A DNA stretch of 64,000 nt from Halobacillus naozhouensis (lineage in GTDB: Bacteria > Bacillota > Bacilli > Bacillales > Halobacillaceae), in contig NZ_CP121671.1 in the NCBI RefSeq assembly GCF_029714185.1, forward strand, positions 868,001 to 932,000. The letters run 5' to 3'. The notes below the pieces were generated by a model that searched no databases, was not told the DNA's origin, and saw only the letters and a program-made list of their open reading frames with translations. Both the position numbers and the translations under genes were made by a program. Positions 8,583 through 17,400 of this stretch are shown piece after piece; position 1 is the first letter of the stretch; every line of letters starts with the position of its first letter.

Positions 8583-8828
8583 ATGAGTAAACCGAAGAAA
8601 GAACCGATCAAGAACGGTAAGCTATGGATTATTTTTGGAATCCTGTTCGTCTTGATCAATCCATGGTATTTCCCGGAAGGTTCCTATCAGCCGCTGGTCT
8701 GGGGGATTCCGTACTGGGCGCTTATCATCATTGGTGCCTCGCTCTTATTGTCGGTGTTTATCTCCTATGTTATCAAATACCAATGGCAGTTGGAAGAAGA
8801 AGAGGAAGAAAAGAAGGAGGCGAAGTAA
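8583..8828 (+). CDS. Small membrane partner of SSS symporter (DUF3311-like)
   Basis: Protein of 81 residues with two hydrophobic segments (about 12-30 and 42-64) and a highly acidic-then-basic tail (QLEEEEEEKKEAK). Small proteins of this layout often precede solute:sodium symporters and are annotated DUF3311. ATG 8583 follows GGGAGG at 8570-8575; an in-frame ATG at 8547 lacks a good ribosome site. Its stop is three bases from the symporter start, implying translational coupling and a joint role in transport. Confidence 0.8.
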   Translation: MSKPKKEPIKNGKLWIIFGILFVLINPWYFPEGSYQPLVWGIPYWALIIIGASLLLSVFISYVIKYQWQLEEEEEEKKEAK

Positions 8829-8831
8829 TCC

Positions 8832-10319
8832 ATGGAATTGGCATTTGCTGGCTGGTCAGGAATCTTAATTCTATTAATGTATGGTGTCATTATGCTTGGA
8901 GTCGGGATCGTCACCTATTGGAAGAATAGGAATGTCCACGAAAGTCTTGATGAGTATTATCTTGGCGGGCGCGGGCTCGGGGTCATGGTGTTGTTCTTTA
9001 CGTTCTTCGCTACTCAATACAGTGGAAACACAGTTATCGGATACCCTCCGACGGCTTACCGGATGGGCTATGAGTATCTTGTATCTGTTCCTTATTTCAT
9101 TCTGATTATCATGGTGTATTTAATGTTCGCACCAAGGATGTATTTGATGGGGAAAAAGTACAAACTGCTTACCCCTGTTGATTGGATTGAGAAGCGATTT
9201 AAGTCGAAACCGGTCTCGATACTGGCTGCCATTCTTATGTTGTATGCGTTAGGCAATTATCTATTAGAGCAGTTTGTAGCGATCGGTCAGGGTGTGGCTG
9301 GTTTAACTGGGGGGACAATTCCTTATCAAGTTGGGGTTGTATTCTTCATTGTTATCATGTTAATTTACGGCTGGCTTGGCGGTATGCGCTCCGTTGCCTA
9401 CACGGATACCATGCAGGGGATCGCATTATTGTTCGGTGTGTTCATGCTTCTCATTGGTTCCATCATCTACTTTGGCGGATTGCCGAATGCTGCTGATTAT
9501 ATGCAAGCTTATTCTCCTGAGAAGTTAGGCGTTCCGGATGGGCCTGGCGCCGTCAACTGGTTTAGTTTATTAGTCCTTGTCGGCATTGGTGCGGCTGTTT
9601 ATCCGCATGCGATTCAGAGAATTTTCTCGGCTAAAAGTGAAAAAACGTTAAAGAAGTCCTTTACACAGATGGCGTGGATGCCTTTCCTGACTGCAGGAGT
9701 TGTATTTATCGTAGGGATTATTGGTATCGCTGCGTTTCCGGATTTATCAACCGCCGAATCAGAGAAGCTTGTCGGAATGTTAGCGAGTGCGATTGCCAAT
9801 CAACATGTCATTTTCTACTGGGCGATGGTTCTGTTGTTTGGCGGGGTAATCGCTGCGATTGTCTCAACAGCTGACTCCGTATTGCTGACGTTCTCATCCA
9901 TTGTTTCCAATGATTTATATGGACGATATGTAAACCCTAAAGCTTCCGAGAATAAGAAAATTTTAGTAGGAAAACTTGTCGGGGTAGCAGCTGTGGTGCT
10001 GCTAGTGATTATTGCCTGGTTTCCTCCAGCAACTTTATATCAAATTTTCGTATTAAAGTTCGAACTGTTAATTCAAGTGGCTCCGGCCATCATTCTCGGA
10101 TTGTACTGGAACCGCCTTCATCCGAAAGCTGTATTTACAGGAATGCTTGTAGGTACGGTGCTTGCTTCATTCATGACGTTTGCCAACATCACCCCGTTAG
10201 GCATATTTAGCGGCTTATGGGGATTGCTAATCAATCTGTTGATTTGTGTGATTGGCAGTATGTTTATGAGTGTGTCTGTTGCAGAGAAGGAAGAAGCTGA
10301 TCAAGTTGTAGGGATGTAA
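8832..10319 (+). CDS. Sodium:solute symporter (SSS family)
   Basis: SSS-family sodium-coupled importer, 495 residues with about 13 hydrophobic segments. The conserved EYYLGGRGLG segment follows the first membrane helix, and the Na2-site motif IVSTADSVLLTFSSIVSND is present near residue 345. AAGGAGG (8814-8820) lies within the end of the preceding small gene. In the operon it would import the organic acid that the CoA-transferase and lyase process. It resembles PanF-type members, but the pathway context favours a carboxylate rather than pantothenate; the ligand is not provable here. Confidence 0.9.
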   Translation: MELAFAGWSGILILLMYGVIMLGVGIVTYWKNRNVHESLDEYYLGGRGLGVMVLFFTFFATQYSGNTVIGYPPTAYRMGYEYLVSVPYFILIIMVYLMFAPRMYLMGKKYKLLTPVDWIEKRFKSKPVSILAAILMLYALGNYLLEQFVAIGQGVAGLTGGTIPYQVGVVFFIVIMLIYGWLGGMRSVAYTDTMQGIALLFGVFMLLIGSIIYFGGLPNAADYMQAYSPEKLGVPDGPGAVNWFSLLVLVGIGAAVYPHAIQRIFSAKSEKTLKKSFTQMAWMPFLTAGVVFIVGIIGIAAFPDLSTAESEKLVGMLASAIANQHVIFYWAMVLLFGGVIAAIVSTADSVLLTFSSIVSNDLYGRYVNPKASENKKILVGKLVGVAAVVLLVIIAWFPPATLYQIFVLKFELLIQVAPAIILGLYWNRLHPKAVFTGMLVGTVLASFMTFANITPLGIFSGLWGLLINLLICVIGSMFMSVSVAEKEEADQVVGM

Positions 10320-10335
10320 GCTACAAGTGAACTAT

Positions 10336-10367
10336 ATAGACCAGTCAATCAGTAAATTGGCTGGTCT
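10336..10367 (+). terminator. Hairpin between symporter and MFS gene
   Basis: ATAGACCAG pairs with CTGGTCT plus neighbouring bases across a short loop. There is no T-run after it, so it may be a leaky terminator or processing hairpin rather than a strong stop. Confidence 0.3.
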
Positions 10368-10430
10368 GTCTATGAGCTGTGGTAAAATGTGAGGAACTAG
10401 ATTATCCGTTTAGAAAAGAGATGTCATGAC

Positions 10431-11675
10431 ATGAGAACAGTTGCAGTAAATCCTACACCGGTAAATTTGGCAAGTCCGTGGAAAATGTTGCTATGGCTGC
10501 TGATGGCTCAAATTATGGTCGCTTTTATTGGACGAAGCCTTGGACCGCTTGGTGTGTTAATTGAAGAAGATTTATCGTTGACAAAAACTCAAGTAGGCCT
10601 GTTGCCATCGGCGCTCTTCCTGGGCCAGGCGCTGGCTTCTATCCCTGCTGGTTTCGCTACGGATCGAGTCGGCTCAAGACCCTTGTTGCTCGTGTTATCC
10701 CTATGTCTTGGCACAAGCTTCCTGTTTATGACGTTTCAATCTGCATTTTGGCTTGTGCTTCTTTTAGTGATGATTGGCGGGCTGGGGTATGGCGGTATGC
10801 ATCCCACCACTAATCGAGGTATAATTTATTGGTTTTCGCAAAAACAGCGAGGAACCGCAATGGGGATTAAACAAATGGGGATCACGTTTGGTTCAGCTCT
10901 CTCGGCAATTTTATTGTTGCCGCTAGCTGCTTCCTATGGCTGGAGACCTGTTGTGCTAATCGCCTGCCTAGGGTTAGTTAGTACAGGGGTGATAGCCTTT
11001 TTACTCTATCGTGATCCTCCCCAAGAAGCCGAAAAAAAAGAGAAGCCGACGTTTCGATCGGTTTATTCATCAATTCTAAGTATGGTTAAAAATAAAGCTT
11101 TATTACTCGTCAGCTTTAGTGCCATGGGGGTTAATGGCTCACAGATGTGCTTAAATACCTATCTTGTGTTGTTCGCCTATGAACAGCTAGGTCTGAGCCT
11201 CGTACTAGCAGGGACGCTGCTCGTCATTTCAGAGGTCGGCGGCTCGCTTGGCAGAGTAGGGTGGGGTGTGATCAGTGATCGTCTATTTGATGGAAAACGG
11301 CTGATCATCCTCGTGTTTATTGCTTGTATCACCCTGGCTGCGAGTGTCGTTGTAGCGTTTATTCCGGCTGGTACACCATTTTGGCTGCTCATACCTATTT
11401 TTCTCGTATTTGGCTTCTCGGTTTCGGGGTTTAATGGAATTTGGATGAATCTAGCCTCAGAACTCGTTCCTAAAGAGCAGGCGGGATTATCAAGCGGGTT
11501 CAGCATTACCCTCGGTTCAATAGGGGTGATCCTTATCCCGCCATTGTTCGGTTTTTTAGTTGACCAGAATCAGGGTTACACACTCGGCTGGCTGCTGATT
11601 TCCGGGATCATGGTAGTCGTGCTATTGATTCTAGCAAGTCTATACTTTGTGAAAAAGAGAGAAAGTGCCTTCTAA
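10431..11675 (+). CDS. MFS transporter
   Basis: Major facilitator superfamily carrier of 414 residues with about 12 membrane segments. The loop 2-3 signature is visible as GFATDRVGSRPLLL, and its repeat in the second half is GRVGWGVISDRLFDGKR. The sequence resembles the anion:cation symporter/oxalate-formate-like branch (GGLGYGGMHPTTNRGIIYWF). The ribosome site before ATG 10431 is weak (AAAGAGATG). It lies 111 bases after the SSS gene and before a flavin reductase, so it may belong to the same regulon as a second uptake or an export system. Substrate unknown. Confidence 0.88.
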   Translation: MRTVAVNPTPVNLASPWKMLLWLLMAQIMVAFIGRSLGPLGVLIEEDLSLTKTQVGLLPSALFLGQALASIPAGFATDRVGSRPLLLVLSLCLGTSFLFMTFQSAFWLVLLLVMIGGLGYGGMHPTTNRGIIYWFSQKQRGTAMGIKQMGITFGSALSAILLLPLAASYGWRPVVLIACLGLVSTGVIAFLLYRDPPQEAEKKEKPTFRSVYSSILSMVKNKALLLVSFSAMGVNGSQMCLNTYLVLFAYEQLGLSLVLAGTLLVISEVGGSLGRVGWGVISDRLFDGKRLIILVFIACITLAASVVVAFIPAGTPFWLLIPIFLVFGFSVSGFNGIWMNLASELVPKEQAGLSSGFSITLGSIGVILIPPLFGFLVDQNQGYTLGWLLISGIMVVVLLILASLYFVKKRESAF

Positions 11676-11713
11676 TCACAGCGAGTTCATTTTACAAAAG
11701 GAGATAAGATGAT

Positions 11714-12322
11714 ATGAGGTTTGACCCTTCAGAACATGAGACGAAAAACATCTATAAATTATTATCAGGATCTGTGGTTCCGCGGCCCATCGCTTGGGTT
11801 TCAACCCTGTCTGACAGCGGGGTTCATAATCTGGCGCCATTTAGTTTCTTTACCGTTGCTTCAAGACAACCACCGATGCTCTGCATCTCAATTGGACCGG
11901 GGGTCGGAGCCAGAAAAGGAACAGTGAAAGACACTCTTGAGAACATTCGCACAAGTAAGGAATTCGTGATTAATATCTCCTCCACTCCACTAGGGAATGA
12001 GATGCAGAAAACATCTGAGAACCTGGCAAGCGAAGTAGATGAGTTTGAGGAAGCGGGGCTTACACCAATTTCGAGTGAAAAAATCAGACCGATGAGGGTC
12101 GAGGAAGCCCCGATTCACATGGAATGTAAGCTGCACCAGATCGTTGAGCTCGGCAGTGATCACTTACTGATTGGCGAAATGGTGCTCTATCATATTCAGG
12201 AAGATTATTATATGGAAGAGTATAAGGTGAATTTTGAAAAGTTGCGACCGTTAGGAAGGCTGGCAGCGAGTTTTAGCGAAAGCAGAGATTTTTTCTCGCT
12301 GCCAAAAGAAGATTTGAAATGA
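11714..12322 (+). CDS. Flavin reductase family protein (FMN-binding split barrel)
   Basis: Protein of 202 residues of the DIM6/NTAB flavin-reductase-like family, which binds FMN and in studied members reduces flavin for a partner oxygenase. Visible motifs are VVPRPIAWVSTLSDSGVHNLAPFS at the N-terminus (flavin-phosphate region) and the end segment FEKLRPLGRL. It is the last gene of the rightward operon, directly before a strong terminator, 38 bases after the MFS gene. No partner monooxygenase is visible nearby, so its role in the pathway is unclear. Confidence 0.87.
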   Translation: MRFDPSEHETKNIYKLLSGSVVPRPIAWVSTLSDSGVHNLAPFSFFTVASRQPPMLCISIGPGVGARKGTVKDTLENIRTSKEFVINISSTPLGNEMQKTSENLASEVDEFEEAGLTPISSEKIRPMRVEEAPIHMECKLHQIVELGSDHLLIGEMVLYHIQEDYYMEEYKVNFEKLRPLGRLAASFSESRDFFSLPKEDLK

Positions 12323-12330
12323 AGCGTTCT

Positions 12331-12381
12331 AGCATCCGCGTTTAAAGCTGATTTAAAAGCTTAAGCGCGGATGCTTTTTTA
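12331..12381 (+). terminator. Rho-independent terminator of the CoA-transferase operon
   Basis: AGCATCCGCG (12331-12340) pairs perfectly with CGCGGATGCT (12366-12375), with additional pairing inside the loop and a T-run after it. Confidence 0.9.
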
Positions 12382-12427
12382 TGCAGTCATCAATAAATGT
12401 ATATTAACTATCATTTTTAAAAATAAA

Positions 12428-12456
12428 TTGACAGTTTATAGTCATGGTGTTATAGT
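12428..12456 (+). promoter_or_regulatory. Sigma-A promoter of the nan operon
   Basis: Consensus -35 TTGACA (12428-12433), 17-base spacer, -10 TATAGT (12451-12456). Transcription should start at about 12463. Confidence 0.85.
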
Positions 12457-12464
12457 TCAATTAC

Positions 12465-12478
12465 TGAAAGCGCTTTTC
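12465..12478. promoter_or_regulatory. cre-like CcpA site at the nan operon start
   Basis: TGAAAGCGCTTTTC shares the TGAAAGCGCTTT core with a perfect cre and deviates only at the last two places. It covers the expected transcription start, a normal position for CcpA repression of a sugar operon. Confidence 0.6.
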
Positions 12479-12525
12479 CATTTAGCTAATTGGACTATGC
12501 AATGACAATAGTAAGGAGATTCGTT

Positions 12526-13212
12526 ATGAGCATTTTGGAAAAACTTAACAAGGGATTAATCGTGTCTTGTCAGGCATTAGAGGATGAACCGCTCCACAGT
12601 GCCTATATTATGAGCAAGATGGCATTGGCGGCTAAACAGGGGGGTGCTGCAGGCATTCGTGCCAATACGATTGTCGATATTCAAGCAATTAAAAAGGAAG
12701 TGGATCTTCCAATGATCGGCATTATCAAAAAAGACTTCCCTGAAAGTAAGGTGTTTATCACACCGACGATTCATGAGGTGGAGGCCCTTTATGAGGAAGG
12801 AGTGGACATCATTGCGCTTGACGCAACGAAGCAGCAACGGCCTGATGGAAAGAGTTTTCCGGAATTTTTTTCGGAAGTAAAGGTGAAATATCCGGATCAG
12901 TTATTTATGGCGGATATTTCTACACTCGAAGAAGGTATGGAAGCAGAAAAAACCGGGGTCGATATTGTTGCTCCAACTCTGGCCGGGTACACATCCTACT
13001 CGCAAGGAACCGTACCGTTGGAGTTAGTCAGGCAGCTGGTGGCGAGGCTATCTGTCCCTGTCATTGCGGAAGGTAATTTTGACACACCAGAAAAAGCGAA
13101 ACAGGCACTCGAGTTAGGAGCACATGCAGTAGTTGTTGGAAGCGCGATTACCCGTCCGCAAGTGATTACGGAAAAATTCGCCGAAGCTGTCAAAGAAAAA
13201 TCTTATAAATAG
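12526..13212 (+). CDS. nanE: N-acetylmannosamine-6-phosphate 2-epimerase
   Basis: NanE converts ManNAc-6-P to GlcNAc-6-P in sialic acid breakdown. The 228-residue TIM-barrel protein starts MSILEKLNKGLIVSCQALEDEPLHS, carries GGAAGIRANTIVDIQAI, the metal/catalytic region IALDATKQQRPDG and the end motif VIAEGNFDTPEKAKQALELGAHAVVVGSAITRP, all characteristic. ATG 12526 follows AAGGAG (12513-12518); an earlier in-frame ATG at 12490 lacks a ribosome site. It is the first gene of the operon, followed after four to thirteen bases by nanA. No nagA or nagB is present in the window, so later steps must be encoded elsewhere. Confidence 0.95.
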   Translation: MSILEKLNKGLIVSCQALEDEPLHSAYIMSKMALAAKQGGAAGIRANTIVDIQAIKKEVDLPMIGIIKKDFPESKVFITPTIHEVEALYEEGVDIIALDATKQQRPDGKSFPEFFSEVKVKYPDQLFMADISTLEEGMEAEKTGVDIVAPTLAGYTSYSQGTVPLELVRQLVARLSVPVIAEGNFDTPEKAKQALELGAHAVVVGSAITRPQVITEKFAEAVKEKSYK

Positions 13213-13225
13213 AAAGGTGATCGAG

Positions 13226-14092
13226 ATGAAAGGGTTATATTCAGCACTTATGTGTTCCTTTGATGAACAAGGGCAGGTGAACGAACAAGGATTGAGGGAG
13301 ATTGTTAGACACAATATTGATGTATCCAAGATTGATGGATTGTATGTCAACGGCAGTACGGGAGAAAATTTTCTCATTTCCACGGATCAGAAGAAGCAGA
13401 TTTTTGACATTGTGAAGGATGAAGTGGGCAGTGACGTGAAGCTGATTGCGCAGATCGGTGCATTAAATATTGATGAAGCTGTGGAGCTGGGTCAGTTTGC
13501 TACAGAGCTCGGTTATGATGCGATCTCTGCTGTGACACCGTTCTATTACAAGTTTGATTTTGAAGAGGTAACGGATTACTATACAACTATTTTAGAGAAC
13601 GTGGATAATGATTTAATCATCTATTCCATTCCTGCCTTAACAGGAGTGAATATGAATTTAGAGCAATTTGGTGAGCTGTTCGAACATGAAAAAGTCATTG
13701 GGGTGAAGTTCACAGCACCAGATTTCTTCTTACTTGAGAGGATCAGACATACTTTTCCTGACAAACTGATTTATTCAGGTTTCGATGAAATGCTGCTATC
13801 CGCGAGTGTGTTGAATGTTGATGGGGCGATTGGAAGTACGTTCAATGTGAATGGACAGCGTGCCAAGCAGATTTTTGAATTAGCACAAAGCGGGCAGATT
13901 GATGAGGCGCGAGAGGTGCAAAAAGTGACTAATGACTTAATTGGAGAAATTCTAGACAATGGGCTTTATCAGACTATTAAAGAGATATTGAAGCACAAAG
14001 ATGTTGGTGCTGGAACTTGCAGGAAACCTATGAAATCGCTTACGGAAGATGGTGTGATCAGGGCTAAGCAGATGGCCGAGAAGTATTTGTAA
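13226..14092 (+). CDS. nanA: N-acetylneuraminate lyase
   Basis: Class I aldolase that splits N-acetylneuraminate to ManNAc and pyruvate; 288 residues of the DHDPS/NAL barrel family. The GSTGENFLIS motif (pyruvate carboxylate binding, with the lyase-type Glu) is present, the Tyr lies in IIYSIPALTG and the Schiff-base Lys in GVKFTAPD. AAAGGTGAT precedes ATG 13226, and an in-frame GTG at 13217 lies inside that site. Its position after nanE and before a symporter makes the sialic acid assignment solid. Confidence 0.95.
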   Translation: MKGLYSALMCSFDEQGQVNEQGLREIVRHNIDVSKIDGLYVNGSTGENFLISTDQKKQIFDIVKDEVGSDVKLIAQIGALNIDEAVELGQFATELGYDAISAVTPFYYKFDFEEVTDYYTTILENVDNDLIIYSIPALTGVNMNLEQFGELFEHEKVIGVKFTAPDFFLLERIRHTFPDKLIYSGFDEMLLSASVLNVDGAIGSTFNVNGQRAKQIFELAQSGQIDEAREVQKVTNDLIGEILDNGLYQTIKEILKHKDVGAGTCRKPMKSLTEDGVIRAKQMAEKYL

Positions 14093-14117
14093 TTAATCAA
14101 TAGGGGGATTGGTTGAT

Positions 14118-15641
14118 ATGACGGGAACTTTTGCAGTAATTGATTATATTATTTTATTTGCATACTTGTTATTCATCCTGTATGTCGGGATAGCGGTTGG
14201 GAAGAAAGGAATGAAAGGGAAGGAGTTCTTTAAAGGAGATGGAACGATCCCATGGTGGGTCACATCTGTCAGTCTTTTCGCCACATTGCTTAGTCCCATT
14301 TCCTTTTTATCACTTGCCGGAAACTCTTATGCTGATTCCTGGCAGTTATGGGTAGCTCAACTAGGGTTGTTTATTGCAGTGCCGATTGCTATTTTCATAT
14401 TCTTGCCTGTCTATCGTAGTTTAAATCTCGATACGGCTTATGAATATCTGGAGAGAAGATTTGATAAGAATCTCCGCATGCTCGGAAGTATTCTGTTTAT
14501 TGTGTATCAAGTTGGCAGAATGTCGATCATCATGTATCTCCCAGCTATCGCTCTATCTGCTGTAACCGGTATCAATTCCGTAGCTATTATTATTTTCATG
14601 GGGGTTATCGCCACCATCTATTCATCATTCGGTGGAATCAAATCGGTACTTTGGACGGACTTCATTCAAGGTGTTGTCTTAATTGGCGGTGGTGTGTTTG
14701 CTCTAATCATGCTGATTGTCTCTATTGATGGAGGGGTATCAGAAATCTTCCAAACCGGGATTGAGGATAATAAATTCTTCAGTAATGAGGTAATTTTTGA
14801 CCCGAATATTCTTAATGACAGCTTATTCATAATTATTCTAGGTGCCGGGCTATCAACCGCCTTTTCTTATATTTCCAGTCAAGACATGGTTCAGCGCTAT
14901 TTGACAACGAATGATTTGAAACAAATGAACAAGATGACGATTGGAAATGGGGTTCTCTCCATTGGAACAGCTACTTTGTTTTTCTTCATTGGTACAGCTA
15001 TATATGTGTTTTATACGCAAAATCGGGGAGATAGTATTCCAAGCGGAAACTCGGATTTGATTTTTGCTAACTTTATCGTCAGCGAATTGCCAGCAGGAAT
15101 TTCCGGGTTGTTGATCGCTGGTTTATTTGCAGCAGGTCAATCTACGCTTTCCACGGGATTGAACAGTGTTGCGACGAGTTGGACATTGGATATCCAGAAG
15201 GTCTTGAAGCCAGGTATGAGTGATGAGAAAAGTACTCGAATTGCTAGAAATGTATCGACGTTCGTTGGGATTCTGTCGATTGCCTTTGCCATTGCTCTCG
15301 TTTACTCAGACATTAGTTCGGCTTATGAATGGTTCAATGGATTAATGGGATTAGTGCTAGGTATTATTGGAGGAACTTTCACATTAGGTGTTATAACGAA
15401 AAAAGCCAATGCAAAGGGTGCCCTATACGGTTTTATTGCTACTTCTCTTGTTGCAATCTATGTATCATATTTCACAGACACCACCTTATGGGCCTACTCT
15501 CTCATTAATTTGGTTTGTTCCCTCTTATTCGGTTATCTATTTAGCTTAGTCTTCAGTGGAAAAAGTAAGGCAGAGGATGCCGATTTGGAACTTACCTTTT
15601 ATGATCAGAAAAAAGAACTGAACGACAAAAAAATCGTGTAG
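14118..15641 (+). CDS. Sodium:solute symporter, probable sialic acid importer
   Basis: SSS-family carrier of 507 residues and about 13 membrane helices. It contains the early PWWVTSVSLFATLLSPISFL segment seen in sialic acid SSS transporters and a sodium-site region AGQSTLSTGLNSVATSW. AGGGGGAT precedes ATG 14118 at good distance; a TTG at 14109 is less likely. Sandwiched between nanA and the flavoprotein, it most probably imports N-acetylneuraminate or a derivative such as the 2,7-anhydro form. It is not closely similar in layout to the SSS protein at 8832, which has a DUF3311-like partner. Confidence 0.88.
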   Translation: MTGTFAVIDYIILFAYLLFILYVGIAVGKKGMKGKEFFKGDGTIPWWVTSVSLFATLLSPISFLSLAGNSYADSWQLWVAQLGLFIAVPIAIFIFLPVYRSLNLDTAYEYLERRFDKNLRMLGSILFIVYQVGRMSIIMYLPAIALSAVTGINSVAIIIFMGVIATIYSSFGGIKSVLWTDFIQGVVLIGGGVFALIMLIVSIDGGVSEIFQTGIEDNKFFSNEVIFDPNILNDSLFIIILGAGLSTAFSYISSQDMVQRYLTTNDLKQMNKMTIGNGVLSIGTATLFFFIGTAIYVFYTQNRGDSIPSGNSDLIFANFIVSELPAGISGLLIAGLFAAGQSTLSTGLNSVATSWTLDIQKVLKPGMSDEKSTRIARNVSTFVGILSIAFAIALVYSDISSAYEWFNGLMGLVLGIIGGTFTLGVITKKANAKGALYGFIATSLVAIYVSYFTDTTLWAYSLINLVCSLLFGYLFSLVFSGKSKAEDADLELTFYDQKKELNDKKIV

Positions 15642-15657
15642 CAGGTGGGTTGTGAAC

Positions 15658-17334
15658 GTGAACATCAATAGAAAAATCACAACAGACGTATTGGTTGTCG
15701 GGAGCGGTTTATCCGGGATTAAAGTCAGCCAGGAACTTGCCGCTGCCAGCCATGACGTTCTAATGGTTACGAAAACAAAATTGGCTTCGGGCTCAAGTTT
15801 TTATCCGTTAAAAGCCTCCCTCGGGACTCAGGTGACCAAAGATGAAGAGGATAGGAAGCACTTCCTGGAGGATATTGAAGATTTGAGCCGTGGCATGCAC
15901 AGACAGGATTTGGCTGAAGTGTATGTGAACGACATTCCTGATCGAGTACAGGAATATGAGGAGATCGGTGTTCATGCTAAGAAGTTAGAAGGCGAGAGGA
16001 AAGCTTGTTTCGCTAACCATTCCAGAGATATTTACTTGCTAAGTGACTGGGATCGAATTCGGAACAATGTCCGTGCGATTTTTAACCAATATAACAACCT
16101 GCAGTTAATGGAGAAAACAGTGGCGGTTTCCTTCATGAAAAAAGAAAACCGGGTTGTTGGCGCCTTGCTTCTAGATGAAGACAGCCAATTCGTTTTTGTT
16201 GAATGCAAAGCGGTCGTGTTAGCTTCGGGTGGGTTTGGCAGCATCTTTAAGCATAACCTTAACCCCGCAGATGTGGACGGATCTGGACACATTTTAGCAC
16301 TTGAAGCGGGGGCCAGTCTGGTTAATATGGAATTCATTCAATTCATCCCTGGTATTACAACTCCCCGTTATAAAACATTGTTTGGTGAACACACGCTGAT
16401 GTATTGTCAGGATATTGTGGATGACAACGGAGCCAGCTTACTTGATCCTTATTTACCAGAGGGAGTTTCAAAGCGGGAATGCTTGGAGATTCGCAGTACA
16501 CACGGTCCGTTTACCCATTCGCTTAAATCAAAGTATTTTGATACCGCAATGATGAAAAACCTCATTACCTCGAAGGATGAACGAGGTTTCACTTTGTTAT
16601 ATGACGAAGAAATTTATAAAAATACTGAGGAATTTTACACAGTATATTTGGAGTGGCTGAAAGAGAAAAATGTCCATCTTACAGAAGATGAAGTGAAGAT
16701 TGCCCCCTTTGCCCACGCGAGCAATGGCGGTGTGTTTATCGACACCTTTGGACGAACAGGCGTTGACGGGTTGTATGCTATTGGAGAACTCTCGTCTAAC
16801 ATTGAAGGGGCAAACAGACTCGGCGGAAACTCGACAGGGGCCTGCCTCGTGTTCGGTAAACGAGCGGCGGAGGATTGTGACAAGTATTTACGAACTTTAG
16901 CCCCTTATGAAATAAGTGAGGCAGAGGCTGATCAGTTCTTGCAAACACTTCTATCTGAGGCAGGGTCTGGTCATAAAATAGATCTTAATGTCAATCAGAT
17001 GATTGATCAAATTAAGGAGATCATGTGGTATAGTGGAAATGTCGTCCGGTCAGAACAGCAGTTAATGACTGCACTGAAGGAAATCAAAGGATTTGAAGTA
17101 ACCTTTCCTTTTGCAAAGTTAATCAAACATCAACACTCCCGGAAGCTGGCTGTTAAGGCAAGGAACTTTATTAAACTGGCTCAGATTTTGCTGCAGGCTA
17201 TGCTTGAAAGGAAAGAAAGCCGAGGGGCTCATTATCGGGAGGACTATCCTAACGAGAATCCGGAATATAACAAACGATTATTTGTATCACAACAGAACGA
17301 TCAACTGGTAACATTTAAGTTCTTTAATAAGTAG
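15658..17334 (+). CDS. FrdA/NadB-type FAD flavoprotein inside the nan operon
   Basis: FAD-dependent oxidoreductase of the fumarate reductase/L-aspartate oxidase flavoprotein superfamily, about 558 residues. The N-terminal FAD loop reads VLVVGSGLSGIKVSQELAA, followed by LASGSSFYPLKASLG; the second FAD segment GLYAIGELSSNIEGANRLGG matches the family. The substrate region differs: the usual Pro-Arg-Asp-Val/Ile active-site motif is replaced by a stretch with STHGPFTHSLKSKYFD. GTG 15658 fits AGGTGG at 15643-15648 best; GTG 15652 is an alternative. It overlaps no neighbour, follows the symporter by 16 bases and ends at a terminator. I know of no standard sialic acid step that uses such an enzyme, so its function is open. 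Confidence 0.85.
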   Translation: MNINRKITTDVLVVGSGLSGIKVSQELAAASHDVLMVTKTKLASGSSFYPLKASLGTQVTKDEEDRKHFLEDIEDLSRGMHRQDLAEVYVNDIPDRVQEYEEIGVHAKKLEGERKACFANHSRDIYLLSDWDRIRNNVRAIFNQYNNLQLMEKTVAVSFMKKENRVVGALLLDEDSQFVFVECKAVVLASGGFGSIFKHNLNPADVDGSGHILALEAGASLVNMEFIQFIPGITTPRYKTLFGEHTLMYCQDIVDDNGASLLDPYLPEGVSKRECLEIRSTHGPFTHSLKSKYFDTAMMKNLITSKDERGFTLLYDEEIYKNTEEFYTVYLEWLKEKNVHLTEDEVKIAPFAHASNGGVFIDTFGRTGVDGLYAIGELSSNIEGANRLGGNSTGACLVFGKRAAEDCDKYLRTLAPYEISEAEADQFLQTLLSEAGSGHKIDLNVNQMIDQIKEIMWYSGNVVRSEQQLMTALKEIKGFEVTFPFAKLIKHQHSRKLAVKARNFIKLAQILLQAMLERKESRGAHYREDYPNENPEYNKRLFVSQQNDQLVTFKFFNK

Positions 17335-17343
17335 AGTTTTGAA

Positions 17344-17377
17344 GAGAAAAACCTTGTATAGGGGTTTTTCTCTTTTT
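17344..17377 (+). terminator. Terminator between the flavoprotein and ROK kinase genes
   Basis: GAGAAAAACC (17344-17353) pairs with GGTTTTTCTC (17363-17372), followed by TTTTT. It may be partial, lowering expression of the kinase and regulator. Confidence 0.75.
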
Positions 17378-17400
17378 ATGAGAGAAAGGAGAGAACAATT

